Notes: a model not told the origin generated them from the letters alone. A stretch of 10,027 nt of DNA from Paenibacillaceae bacterium (GCA_020697475.1 JAJFMO010000071.1:1-10027), one strand, 5' to 3'; positions 1 to 5,599 are shown, counted from the stretch's first letter. A program made the numbers and translations.

Positions 1-1314
1 ATCGACGAAGATCCGGCGATCGTGACCGAATTGATCCAGCGCAGCCAAGCCTTGATCGACGAGTTGAAACAACGCATCTGGACAAAGTCGGGTGTGGAAT
101 TATTTGATTTTATTTTGGAGGATATTCAGGAGTTAAAGAAGGTGTTGTTTGACCCGCAGAGCACGAAGGTGTTCATGGCGGCGATGAATGCTTCAGCCTG
201 GATTAATGAACATATGAATGAATGGTTGGGTGAGAAAAATGCCGCGGACACGCTGTCCCAATCCGTGCCCCACAATGTGACTTCAGAAATGGGTCTGGCG
301 CTGATGGATGTCGCGGATGCGATTCGTCCTTATCCGGAAATGGTTGACTTTTTGCAACGTACGAAGGAGGACCGCTTCCTGGATCAACTTGTCGAATATA
401 AGGGCGGGCGGGAAGCCCGAGAAGCGATTCTTGATTTTCTTGATAAATACGGAATGCGCTGCTCCGGAGAAATCGATATGACGAGAACCCGTTGGAGCGA
501 ACAGCCGACATTGCTCATCCCGATGATTCTCAGCAACATCAAAAACTTCGAGCCGAATGCCGGCAAACAGAAATTTGAGCAAGGGCGCAAGGAAGCTTTG
601 GACAAAGAACAAGAATTGTTGGAGCGCTTGAAACGATTGCCGGATGGCGAGCAGAAAGCCGATGAGACAGGGAGGATGATCCGCACGCTTCGGAATTTCA
701 TCGGGTACCGGGAGTATCCCAAATACGGCATGATCAATCGCCACCTCGTTTATAAGCAGGCTTTGCTGAAAGAGGCCGAAAAACTTGTCCAGGCGGGAGT
801 TATTCGGGAGAGGGAAGATGCTTACTACCTTTCTTTCGAGGAATTTCGCGAGGCGGTCCGCACCCGGAAGGTGGATTACCGGATCATCAGCCAGCGAAAA
901 GACGAATTCAAGTTATATGAAAAACTGACACCTCCGCGGGTAATCACGTCGGACGGCGAAATCGTCGTAGGCAAGTACAAACGGGAACATCTCCCGGCTG
1001 AAGCCATCGTGGGTCTGCCTGTTTCTACCGGAGTTGTCGAAGGACGGGCAAGGGTCATTTTGAACATGGAAGAGGCTGAATTGGAAGAGGGAGATATATT
1101 GGTCACCTCCTTTACGGATCCTGGCTGGACACCGTTGTTCGTTTCCATAAAAGGGTTGATCACCGAAGTCGGCGGTCTGATGACCCATGGCGCTGTGATC
1201 GCGCGTGAATACGGCTTGCCGGCCGTTGTCGGAGTGGAGAATGCGACCAAACGGATCAAGGACGGGCAGACAATCCGGGTGAATGGAACGGAAGGGTATG
1301 TCGAGGTGTTGTAG
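1..1314 (+). CDS. rph: Rifampicin phosphotransferase / PEP-synthase-like protein, C-terminal part (5' end outside window)
   Basis: The frame is open from the first base and ends at TAG 1312-1314, so about 437 C-terminal residues are present and the true start lies to the left. Family members are about 840-870 residues: an N-terminal ATP-grasp domain, a rifamycin-binding domain and a C-terminal swivelling phosphohistidine domain. The last ~100 codons are that PEP-utilising domain. The motif GGLMTHGAVIAREYGLPAVV carries the phosphate-accepting His (codon 1186-1188). The helical part before it, with REYPKYG and a Tyr-rich 'DAYYLSFEE', fits the rifamycin-binding domain of RPH/YvkC-type proteins. 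In that family the enzyme uses ATP to phosphorylate rifamycins, releasing AMP and Pi. A general PEP-synthase-like phosphotransferase with another substrate cannot be excluded without the N-terminal half. The 3' neighbour is convergent. Confidence 0.85.
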   Translation: MDEDPAIVTELIQRSQALIDELKQRIWTKSGVELFDFILEDIQELKKVLFDPQSTKVFMAAMNASAWINEHMNEWLGEKNAADTLSQSVPHNVTSEMGLALMDVADAIRPYPEMVDFLQRTKEDRFLDQLVEYKGGREAREAILDFLDKYGMRCSGEIDMTRTRWSEQPTLLIPMILSNIKNFEPNAGKQKFEQGRKEALDKEQELLERLKRLPDGEQKADETGRMIRTLRNFIGYREYPKYGMINRHLVYKQALLKEAEKLVQAGVIREREDAYYLSFEEFREAVRTRKVDYRIISQRKDEFKLYEKLTPPRVITSDGEIVVGKYKREHLPAEAIVGLPVSTGVVEGRARVILNMEEAELEEGDILVTSFTDPGWTPLFVSIKGLITEVGGLMTHGAVIAREYGLPAVVGVENATKRIKDGQTIRVNGTEGYVEVL

Positions 1315-1331
1315 TGGCAATACACCAAGCA

Positions 1332-1360
1332 GGAGAGCCGCCAATAAATGGGGGCTCTCC
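1332..1360. terminator. Weak hairpin between convergent genes
   Basis: GGAGAGCC (1332-1339) and GGCTCTCC (1353-1360) form a perfect 8-bp stem between the rph-like stop and the convergent VOC gene stop. There is no T-run on either side, so it is only a candidate terminator or mRNA 3'-end structure. Confidence 0.3.
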
Positions 1361-1379
1361 CGTTGAGCTATAGATTTTA

Positions 1380-1802
1380 TTAATGTCCTTTGGTAAGGAT
1401 CCGGAACGTGATCCCGAATTTATCCGTTACATTCCCGTAAGCGGGGCTGAAAAAACTGGCTTGTAGCGGGTCGTTCACTCGTCCGCCTTGCTTCAATGCT
1501 TCGAAATATCGGGTAGCTTTTTCTTTGTCGTCGGTTTGAACAACGATCGTGATTTGCGTTCCCTTCCCGTACGTGCTACCGGTCACATGATCGGATATCT
1601 GCAGTTCGGAATCGCCGATTTTCAAAACGGCATAATTCACCCATTCCTTCTTTTCCGGCGGCAGGGGAGCTTCCGGATTTTCCGGCATGTCCCCGAACCG
1701 AAGCATATAGGTAACCTCCGCATCCAACGCCTTCACATATAAATCGATGGCCTCATTCGCGCTTCCGTTCATTTCAAGAAAAGGGATCAAACTCGTACTC
1801 AC
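1380..1802 (-). CDS. VOC (glyoxalase/PhnB-like) family protein
   Basis: About 140 residues with the vicinal-oxygen-chelate pattern of the PhnB/YjdN-like subgroup. It opens with LIPFLEMNGSANEAIDLYVKAL, has 'WVNYAVLKIGDSELQISD' in the middle and ends 'SPAYGNVTDKFGITFRI', where members typically read 'fG.~~DkfGi.W.i'. Function within the subgroup is generally unknown, and metal ligands cannot be assigned by eye. I chose GTG at 1802: AAGGAG lies 9 nt upstream, whereas the ATG at 1811 overlaps that Shine-Dalgarno and would add only three residues. It is divergent from an ECF sigma gene, and both have near-identical ECF41-like promoters, so it is probably a target of that sigma factor. It could take part in detoxifying or resisting a small molecule; that is inference only. 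Confidence 0.82.
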   Translation of the reverse strand: MSTSLIPFLEMNGSANEAIDLYVKALDAEVTYMLRFGDMPENPEAPLPPEKKEWVNYAVLKIGDSELQISDHVTGSTYGKGTQITIVVQTDDKEKATRYFEALKQGGRVNDPLQASFFSPAYGNVTDKFGITFRILTKGH

Positions 1803-1846
1803 AACAATCATCTCCTTGGTTCAAATGTTTTCAACTCATTAACTAT

Positions 1847-1873
1847 GTCGTAAGCCACGAAGGAAACGTGACA
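1847..1873 (-). promoter_or_regulatory. ECF41-like promoter of the VOC gene
   Basis: Read on the minus strand: TGTCACG (1873-1867), 16 nt, CGAC (1850-1847). From memory the ECF41 consensus is TGTCACA-N16-CGTC, so this is 6/7 plus 3/4 at the exact spacing. The implied start site near 1840 gives a leader of roughly 35-40 nt before the GTG at 1802. Confidence 0.65.
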
Positions 1874-1902
1874 GACATGGCGAATAAAAAACGGCAGGTT
1901 TA

Positions 1903-1918
1903 GTACAAAGTTCTGTAC
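1903..1918. repeat. Short inverted repeat in the divergent promoter region
   Basis: GTACA (1903-1907), a 6-nt spacer and TGTAC (1914-1918) form a palindrome between the two outward-facing -35 elements. It could be an operator for an additional regulator. With only 5-bp arms the call is weak. Confidence 0.3.
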
Positions 1919-1922
1919 ACCC

Positions 1923-1949
1923 CGTCACATTTACACCATTTCTTACGAC
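1923..1949 (+). promoter_or_regulatory. ECF41-like promoter of the ECF sigma gene
   Basis: CGTCACA (1923-1929), 16 nt, CGAC (1946-1949). The spacing and the extended 'CTTACGACA' -10 context match the divergent promoter on the other strand, which reads 'CTTACGACA' at 1853-1845. This implies that the sigma factor drives its own gene. The start site would be near 1957, about 30 nt before the ATG. Confidence 0.65.
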
Positions 1950-1986
1950 AAATAAGTAAATAGACGAAAGGAGGGGATTGTGGCGA

Positions 1987-2874
1987 ATGAACGGTCACAA
2001 CTGGCTTGTTGAACAATTCGAGGCGCATCGGAATCATTTGCAGACGGTGGCATACCGGATACTCGGATCGCGGAGCGAAGCGGATGACGCGGTGCAGGAG
2101 TCATGGATCCGTCTTACCCGCTCCAGTACGGGCGAAGTCGAGAATATGGGAGGATGGTTGACCACCATCGTCTCGAGGGTGTGTCTGGATATGCTGCGAA
2201 CACGAAAGTCGAGGCGTGAAGAGCTTGCGACGGCTGGCGAACCTGAATCGGTTGCCGATCATCAAGATGGAAGCGATCCCGAGTATGAAGCGCTGATGGC
2301 TGACTCTGTCGGGAATGCGATGTTTATTGTCCTTGAGAAATTGAATCCCGCTGAACGCATTGCGTTCGTGCTTCACGATATATTCGCCTTGTCATTCTCG
2401 GAGATCGCTCTCATTATTGGGCGTAACGAAGCCGCAGCGAGGCAGCTTGCGAGCCGTGCTCGCCGCCGAGTTCAAGGTGCCGAATCAACTTCGGAAACGG
2501 CGGAGCTTCAGCGAAAAAGGGAGCTTGTCGAAGCGTTCCTTGCCGCGTCGCGCAACGGAGACTTTGAGAAACTGTTCTCGATATTGGACCCGAATGTCGT
2601 CCTTCGAAACGACCCTGCATTCGCGCCGGTCGCCAGTGTGCCGGTTGTTCGCGGCCCAGAGGCCGTCACCAAGCAGGCCAAGCAATTTACCGATCGTGCC
2701 CGGAGCATGGCAACGGTGCTCGTGAACGGATCGGCAGGCGTCATCGCGGGTCTAATGGATCAACCGATCTTCATTCTCGAATTCACTGTTGTGGATGACA
2801 AGATCGCCGAGATCGGCATGATTGCCGACAAGGCTCGCCTTCACGGGCTCGACATCGCCGCTTTGACCGATTGA
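1987..2874 (+). CDS. ECF RNA polymerase sigma factor with SnoaL-like C-terminal domain (ECF41/SigJ-like)
   Basis: 295 residues, against about 170-190 for a plain ECF sigma. Sigma region 2 spans roughly residues 5-78 ('ILGSRSEADDAVQESWIRL', 'WLTTIVSRVCLDMLRTRKSR'). Region 4 spans roughly 115-162 ('LNPAERIAFVLHDIF' then 'RQLASRARRRV'). The remaining ~120 residues form a SnoaL/NTF2-like extension. In the ECF41 group this fused domain replaces an anti-sigma factor and tunes activity. The usual DGGGKV linker motif is not recognisable here ('RNDPAFAPV' in its place), and the terminal NPDKL-like motif survives only as 'IADKARL', so regulation may differ or the protein may belong to a sister group. 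ATG 1987 is chosen because AGGAGG (1969-1974) is 12 nt away; the in-frame TTG 1978 is only 3 nt from it. Its own promoter matches the ECF41 consensus. Confidence 0.88.
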   Translation: MNGHNWLVEQFEAHRNHLQTVAYRILGSRSEADDAVQESWIRLTRSSTGEVENMGGWLTTIVSRVCLDMLRTRKSRREELATAGEPESVADHQDGSDPEYEALMADSVGNAMFIVLEKLNPAERIAFVLHDIFALSFSEIALIIGRNEAAARQLASRARRRVQGAESTSETAELQRKRELVEAFLAASRNGDFEKLFSILDPNVVLRNDPAFAPVASVPVVRGPEAVTKQAKQFTDRARSMATVLVNGSAGVIAGLMDQPIFILEFTVVDDKIAEIGMIADKARLHGLDIAALTD

Positions 2875-2933
2875 TTGGCCGATGGGGCTAACTGGATTCA
2901 CGATGTTTCTTTGTTCGTCACCGAATGCTCAAA

Positions 2934-4580
2934 TTAAATAAAGTTCAAATGTTTCATTCGGGTTATAACAGATAAGACTTCATTGACTCTTGGTAATTCA
3001 AGCCATCTTTCGAAACCGGGAAAAAAGGTGGAAAACACCATATCCACTCCTTCTCTCTCCATATCTTCGAGCGCTTTTTTGATCTTTTCATGAAGAACGA
3101 TGAGGTGATCCTGATTACTTACAGCGATTTTTCGAAGTAAAAAGGCAATAGCTGCAAGCTGGGCGTGCGATGTGATATTGTAAAGCCCTCGGATATCAAT
3201 CTGTTCATCACCGATCAAAATGTATCCCATGGTTGAAACCATCAGCTTTTCAGTACCACTGCCCTGTGGATAGCTCGAAAAGTGATCGGCGGTTATTTTT
3301 CTTTCTATCTCCCATTTTGTATGGGGGATACGTTCGCGTGGTTTGTCGTTTTCACATAAATATTTGGCTTCCTCGGTTACATTGACCGGCATAAAATTGT
3401 CCATCAGGATGATTTGATCGGCGACGGATAAAAATTCACCGCTGCCTCCAATGACGAGTACGGAAGATACTCCAACAGACTCATAAAGCTCCCTGACACG
3501 CTCCGTAAACGGTGTAATGGGTTCATGCTTGATTAATGAACGCATCTTGATGTCTTGAATCATAAAATTCGTCGCACTTCTGTCTTCATCAATAAGAAGA
3601 AGCTTACACCCGAAGTTGATGGCCTCCATAATATTTGCGGCTTGAGAGGTGGAACCTGAGGCGTAGTCCGTCGAAAACTGTTCAGCCGAACTATGGGGTA
3701 TCCATTTTATGAAAGGCGTAATATTAATATTTTTTATAGAACGGCCTTCCTCTGCACATATTTCCATGGCGCTTTGATCTGTAATCACAAATTCTCGTCC
3801 GTCGCCTAGGAAATGATTGTAAATCCCCGAATTCAGTGCGTCCAGCAAGGTGCTTTTACCCGAATAACCACCGCCGGTGATGACCGTAACACCCTGTTTA
3901 ATTCCCATTCCTCGCAAACCACAAATTTCAACTTCATTATCTACCGGGGATGTAAAAGGCAGGGCACCCTCCAGGGGTCCGCTGTTGTCTTTATTTCTTG
4001 GCAAAATGCTTCCGTTCGCAATGAAAGCACAATAATCACTGGATTTCAGCCATTCGCGAATGCTATTTTGTTTTTTTACCAATTCAAATGCAGCATATAA
4101 TCTGTTGAGATCAAACTCGGCAATGAACTCCTCCACTTTTTTTGGAAGCATTTTGCAGAGCATACGCATCGCTTTATCATTATTCTTGAAAGGAAGTTGA
4201 ACGGTAATCATTAAGCATAAATACCATTTTTCCGAGATGACTTCGACAAAAGATGCATTACGTTGCAACACCGCATTGGTTGGACGGAAACAATAAAAAG
4301 CCCCATTTTCTTTATCCGAACGTGATCGGTTATAGATCAATTCATTCAATGCCTCAATATGATGAACCCATTCTCTTAATGCAAAATCGGAGAGAACAAC
4401 TTGATCCCTATTTTCATTTAAACCAAGTCGGTCAAATGGTATTTTTATGGTGATACATGGTTTATCCAGTGTGAGTTTATGTGTCCGGTCAATGGAATAG
4501 GCAACATCATTATTCCAATACGTTGGGTCACTTATCGTCACCCCTTCTGATGGATCATAGAATGAACCTTCATAAATCAT
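2934..4580 (-). CDS. ABC-class P-loop ATPase (COG3044 / ABC_ATPase family), divergent member
   Basis: 548 residues from the ATG, close to the usual size of this soluble ATPase family, whose cellular role is poorly understood. Seen in the protein: 'CAFIANGSILPR' near 184-195; Walker A GGGYSGKST at 236-244; 'YNHFLGDGREFVITD' after it; an ABC-signature-like ASGSTSQAANIMEAI at 307-321; Walker B 'CKLLLIDEDRSATNFM' at 325-340; 'HEPITPFTERVREL' at 352-365; and a C-terminal 'LPRVNEVLSVITRMKHL'. Members normally read YHGKST and DEDTSATN, so Ser240 and Arg334 are departures at otherwise invariant positions. The gene is visibly more AT-rich than its neighbours, suggesting transfer. The start is uncertain: ATG 4580 has no Shine-Dalgarno, the frame stays open upstream to a TGA at 4646-4644, and a GAAAGGA site sits 9 nt before an ATT at 4637 in the same frame. 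Upstream lies a leader peptide and two terminators, implying attenuation. Confidence 0.88.
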   Translation of the reverse strand: MIYEGSFYDPSEGVTISDPTYWNNDVAYSIDRTHKLTLDKPCITIKIPFDRLGLNENRDQVVLSDFALREWVHHIEALNELIYNRSRSDKENGAFYCFRPTNAVLQRNASFVEVISEKWYLCLMITVQLPFKNNDKAMRMLCKMLPKKVEEFIAEFDLNRLYAAFELVKKQNSIREWLKSSDYCAFIANGSILPRNKDNSGPLEGALPFTSPVDNEVEICGLRGMGIKQGVTVITGGGYSGKSTLLDALNSGIYNHFLGDGREFVITDQSAMEICAEEGRSIKNINITPFIKWIPHSSAEQFSTDYASGSTSQAANIMEAINFGCKLLLIDEDRSATNFMIQDIKMRSLIKHEPITPFTERVRELYESVGVSSVLVIGGSGEFLSVADQIILMDNFMPVNVTEEAKYLCENDKPRERIPHTKWEIERKITADHFSSYPQGSGTEKLMVSTMGYILIGDEQIDIRGLYNITSHAQLAAIAFLLRKIAVSNQDHLIVLHEKIKKALEDMEREGVDMVFSTFFPGFERWLELPRVNEVLSVITRMKHLNFI

Positions 4581-4636
4581 ACTGTAAGATGTCTGGCTGG
4601 ATTGTAAGGAGCGAAAATATTGAGCGAGTCTTTTAA

Positions 4637-4653
4637 TAAAGTATCATCCTTTC
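4637..4653 (-). promoter_or_regulatory. Ribosome-binding site that may set an upstream non-ATG start of the ATPase gene
   Basis: On the minus strand GAAAGGA (4653-4647) is followed after 9 nt by ATT (4637-4635), in frame with the ATPase ORF. It would add 19 residues that look protein-like ('IKRLAQYFRSLQ'). In the same frame an ATG (4655) is cut off after three codons by TGA (4646-4644). ATT initiation is rare, so either this is a true ATT start, a leaderless or poorly initiated ATG 4580 is used, or the TGA is a mutation. Confidence 0.35.
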
Positions 4654-4678
4654 ATTATTGGGAAGCAGTGAATAACGG

Positions 4679-4710
4679 GAAAAAATAACAGCCACTCTGT
4701 AAGTGGCTGT
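4679..4710 (-). terminator. Second intrinsic terminator between leader peptide and ATPase gene
   Basis: Minus strand: ACAGCCACT (4710-4702), a 5-nt loop, AGTGGCTGT (4696-4688), then TTATTTTTT. This is a perfect 9-bp stem with a U-tract. It sits in the transcript leader upstream of the ATPase start, so transcription from the upstream promoter must pass it. Confidence 0.85.
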
Positions 4711-4748
4711 CATACACCGGCAAGAAAGCTCAAACGTACCTTCTGCCT

Positions 4749-4788
4749 AAATATAAAAGCCCTGAGAGTGGATCCTACCCTCAGAGCC
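4749..4788 (-). terminator. Attenuator terminator hairpin upstream of the ATPase gene
   Basis: On the minus strand an 11-bp stem pairs 4787-4777 with 4759-4769, including two G-U pairs, and is followed by TTTTATATTT (4758-4749). Its 5' arm (TGAGGGTAGGA, 4783-4773) is also complementary to the leader-peptide codons TCCTATCCTCA (4834-4824). That pairing is 11 bp with one G-U, extendable by AGC/GCT across one bulge. Terminator and antiterminator are therefore mutually exclusive. Confidence 0.75.
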
Positions 4789-4810
4789 TAATGTATTCGT
4801 AAAAAATAAC

Positions 4811-4855
4811 TTAAAAAGCAGCTTGAGGATAGGACGTATATTTTTTTGTTTTCAC
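4811..4855 (-). CDS. 14-codon leader peptide of the ATPase attenuator
   Basis: GTG 4855 to TAA 4811 encodes MKTKKYTSYPQAAF. It is preceded by AACGAGGTGA (4870-4861), a 9/10 match to the ideal AAGGAGGTGA, with 5 nt to the start codon. That is far better initiation than the downstream ATPase has. Codons 8-11 (Ser-Tyr-Pro-Gln) include TCCTATCCTCA, which can pair with the 5' arm of the following terminator. The same stretch can also pair with TGAGGACAG (4863-4855) at the ribosome site. This is the 1:2, 2:3, 3:4 arrangement of a ribosome-controlled attenuator. I recognise no family for the peptide and no run of a single amino acid, so the inducing signal (for example an antibiotic-stalled ribosome) is not indicated by composition. 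Confidence 0.65.
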   Translation of the reverse strand: MKTKKYTSYPQAAF

Positions 4856-4934
4856 TGTCCTCACCTCGTTACGAATTATTTTTACAGCAACAAAATCATA
4901 ACATGAAGATCATCCAAAGTATATGGAAAGATTA

Positions 4935-4940
4935 ATTATA
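4935..4940 (-). promoter_or_regulatory. Candidate -10 element for the leader-ATPase transcript
   Basis: A perfect TATAAT reads on the minus strand at 4940-4935. No good -35 lies 16-18 nt upstream; the best TTGTCA (4969-4964) is 23 nt away. If used, transcription would begin near 4928, about 70 nt before the leader peptide. Confidence 0.35.
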
Positions 4941-5049
4941 GTTAACTTTAATGATTTTCGTATTGACAAACGGTTAAATCGATATCACTCCATTCATCGT
5001 CGTCACCCCGCCCTAGCCACCTCCACGACAAACCAATAGTAATGAAATT

Positions 5050-5078
5050 TCAAAAAAATGTATGTCAAAAAAATGTAT
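5050..5078. repeat. Two tandem copies of a 15-nt AT-rich unit
   Basis: TCAAAAAAATGTAT occurs at 5050-5063 and again at 5065-5078, separated by one base. The second copy ends at the first base of the candidate -35 of the T-box transcript, so it may act as an A-tract/UP-like element or an operator. Confidence 0.6.
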
Positions 5079-5106
5079 AGACTATTTCTTTGTGAATTGT
5101 TATGAT
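5078..5106 (+). promoter_or_regulatory. Sigma-A promoter of the T-box/aspS transcript
   Basis: TAGACT (5078-5083), exactly 17 nt, TATGAT (5101-5106). The match is 4/6 and 5/6 to TTGACA/TATAAT. The predicted start near 5113 lies shortly before the T-box Stem I. Confidence 0.6.
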
Positions 5107-5139
5107 GTCGAATAAGGTTTTGGCAAAAATAACCATACG

Positions 5140-5383
5140 AAATCGATGAACCGGAGAAGTAACCGGAGTGCGCCGCGCACAGAGAGCTGTCCCACGGCTG
5201 GGAGGACGGCGGAGGCGTCCGGAGAAAGACACCGGCGAGTTCTGCCTGAACGATCGGTTCTCCGATCCAGTAGGAGCGGACGCTCCCCAGCGTTATGGGT
5301 TAGAGCTGATCGCGCTGTTTAAGCGCGATAAACAGGGTGGCACCGCGAATTTCAACCTCGTCCCTTATTGGGACGGGGTTTTT
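5140..5383 (+). promoter_or_regulatory. T-box riboswitch with Asp (GAC) specifier
   Basis: The hallmark T-box sequence AGGGTGGCACCGCG is at 5334-5347 and is followed by an intrinsic terminator. Stem I can be drawn: CCGG 5151-5154 pairs with CCGG 5232-5235, and CCGG 5163-5166 pairs with CCGG 5219-5222. Together they enclose an internal loop with AGAAGTAA (5155-5162, containing AGTA) on the 5' side and AGAAAGACA (5223-5231) on the 3' side. The triplet before the last A of that loop is GAC (5228-5230), an Asp codon. The distal AGAGAG (5181-5186) and GGGAGG (5200-5205) are also typical. TGGC in the T-box would pair with a GCCA 3' end, as expected for the G discriminator of tRNA-Asp. Uncharged tRNA-Asp should stabilise the antiterminator and switch on the AspRS gene downstream. 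Confidence 0.93.
5356..5383 (+). terminator. T-box-controlled intrinsic terminator
   Basis: CCTCGTCCC (5356-5364) pairs with GGGACGGGG (5370-5378) in a 9-bp stem with one G-U, followed by TTTTT (5379-5383). It is the terminator alternative to the T-box antiterminator. Confidence 0.92.
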
Positions 5384-5443
5384 GTGCATTTTTGGTGCTG
5401 CTTTCGGATGCTGTATTGGAGACGAATTAAGGGGGTGATGCAC

Positions 5444-5599
5444 ATGGATGATGGCGACGATGATGACGATGATAACAACAACTTTTTTGTCAGGCGTTAC
5501 CCAATTGAATATAGGGAGTGTTACTCATGGAAACTCATTCAACGCAGCAAATCCGTGTGCTTATTTCTCATGTCTCCAACCATACGGGACATTCCGTAA
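5444..5599 (+). CDS. Asp/Asn-rich putative leader peptide overlapping the aspS start
   Basis: 51 codons opening MDDGDDDDDDNNN: eight Asp codons (six GAT, two GAC) within the first ten, then three AAC Asn codons. The ribosome site AAGGGGGTGA (5429-5438) matches the ideal sequence at 9/10 and lies 5 nt from the ATG. The ORF lies after the T-box terminator and before the AspRS gene. It stays open in another frame through the AspRS Shine-Dalgarno and ATG (5527), ending at 5599. Poly-Asp/Asn composition in front of a synthetase predicted to charge tRNA-Asp and tRNA-Asn resembles classical leader-peptide sensing (His-rich his leader, Phe-rich pheS leader). A possible logic is that ribosomes which do not stall run across the aspS start and occlude it, while ribosomes stalled at Asp/Asn codons leave it free. 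GTGCAT (5384-5389) can pair with ATGCAC (5438-5443) next to the start codon. The alternative is a chance GAT repeat. Confidence 0.55.
   Translation: MDDGDDDDDDNNNFFVRRYPIEYRECYSWKLIQRSKSVCLFLMSPTIRDIP

Noticed and set aside
4963..4985. TTGACA at 4963-4968 on the plus strand as a -35 for the T-box transcript
   Set aside because: No acceptable -10 lies 16-18 nt downstream, and TAGACT-N17-TATGAT at 5078-5106 is better placed.
5168..5443. Extension of the Asp/Asn leader ORF upstream through the T-box
   Set aside because: The frame is open, but it crosses the structured riboswitch and terminator. The strong ribosome site at 5429-5438 selects ATG 5444.
5478..5508. Slippery-looking T6 run after the Asn codons that could shift leader ribosomes into the aspS frame
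   Set aside because: A -1 shift enters the aspS frame but meets TGA at 5506-5508 before the aspS start, so no leader-AspRS fusion can form, and the run is not a standard heptamer.
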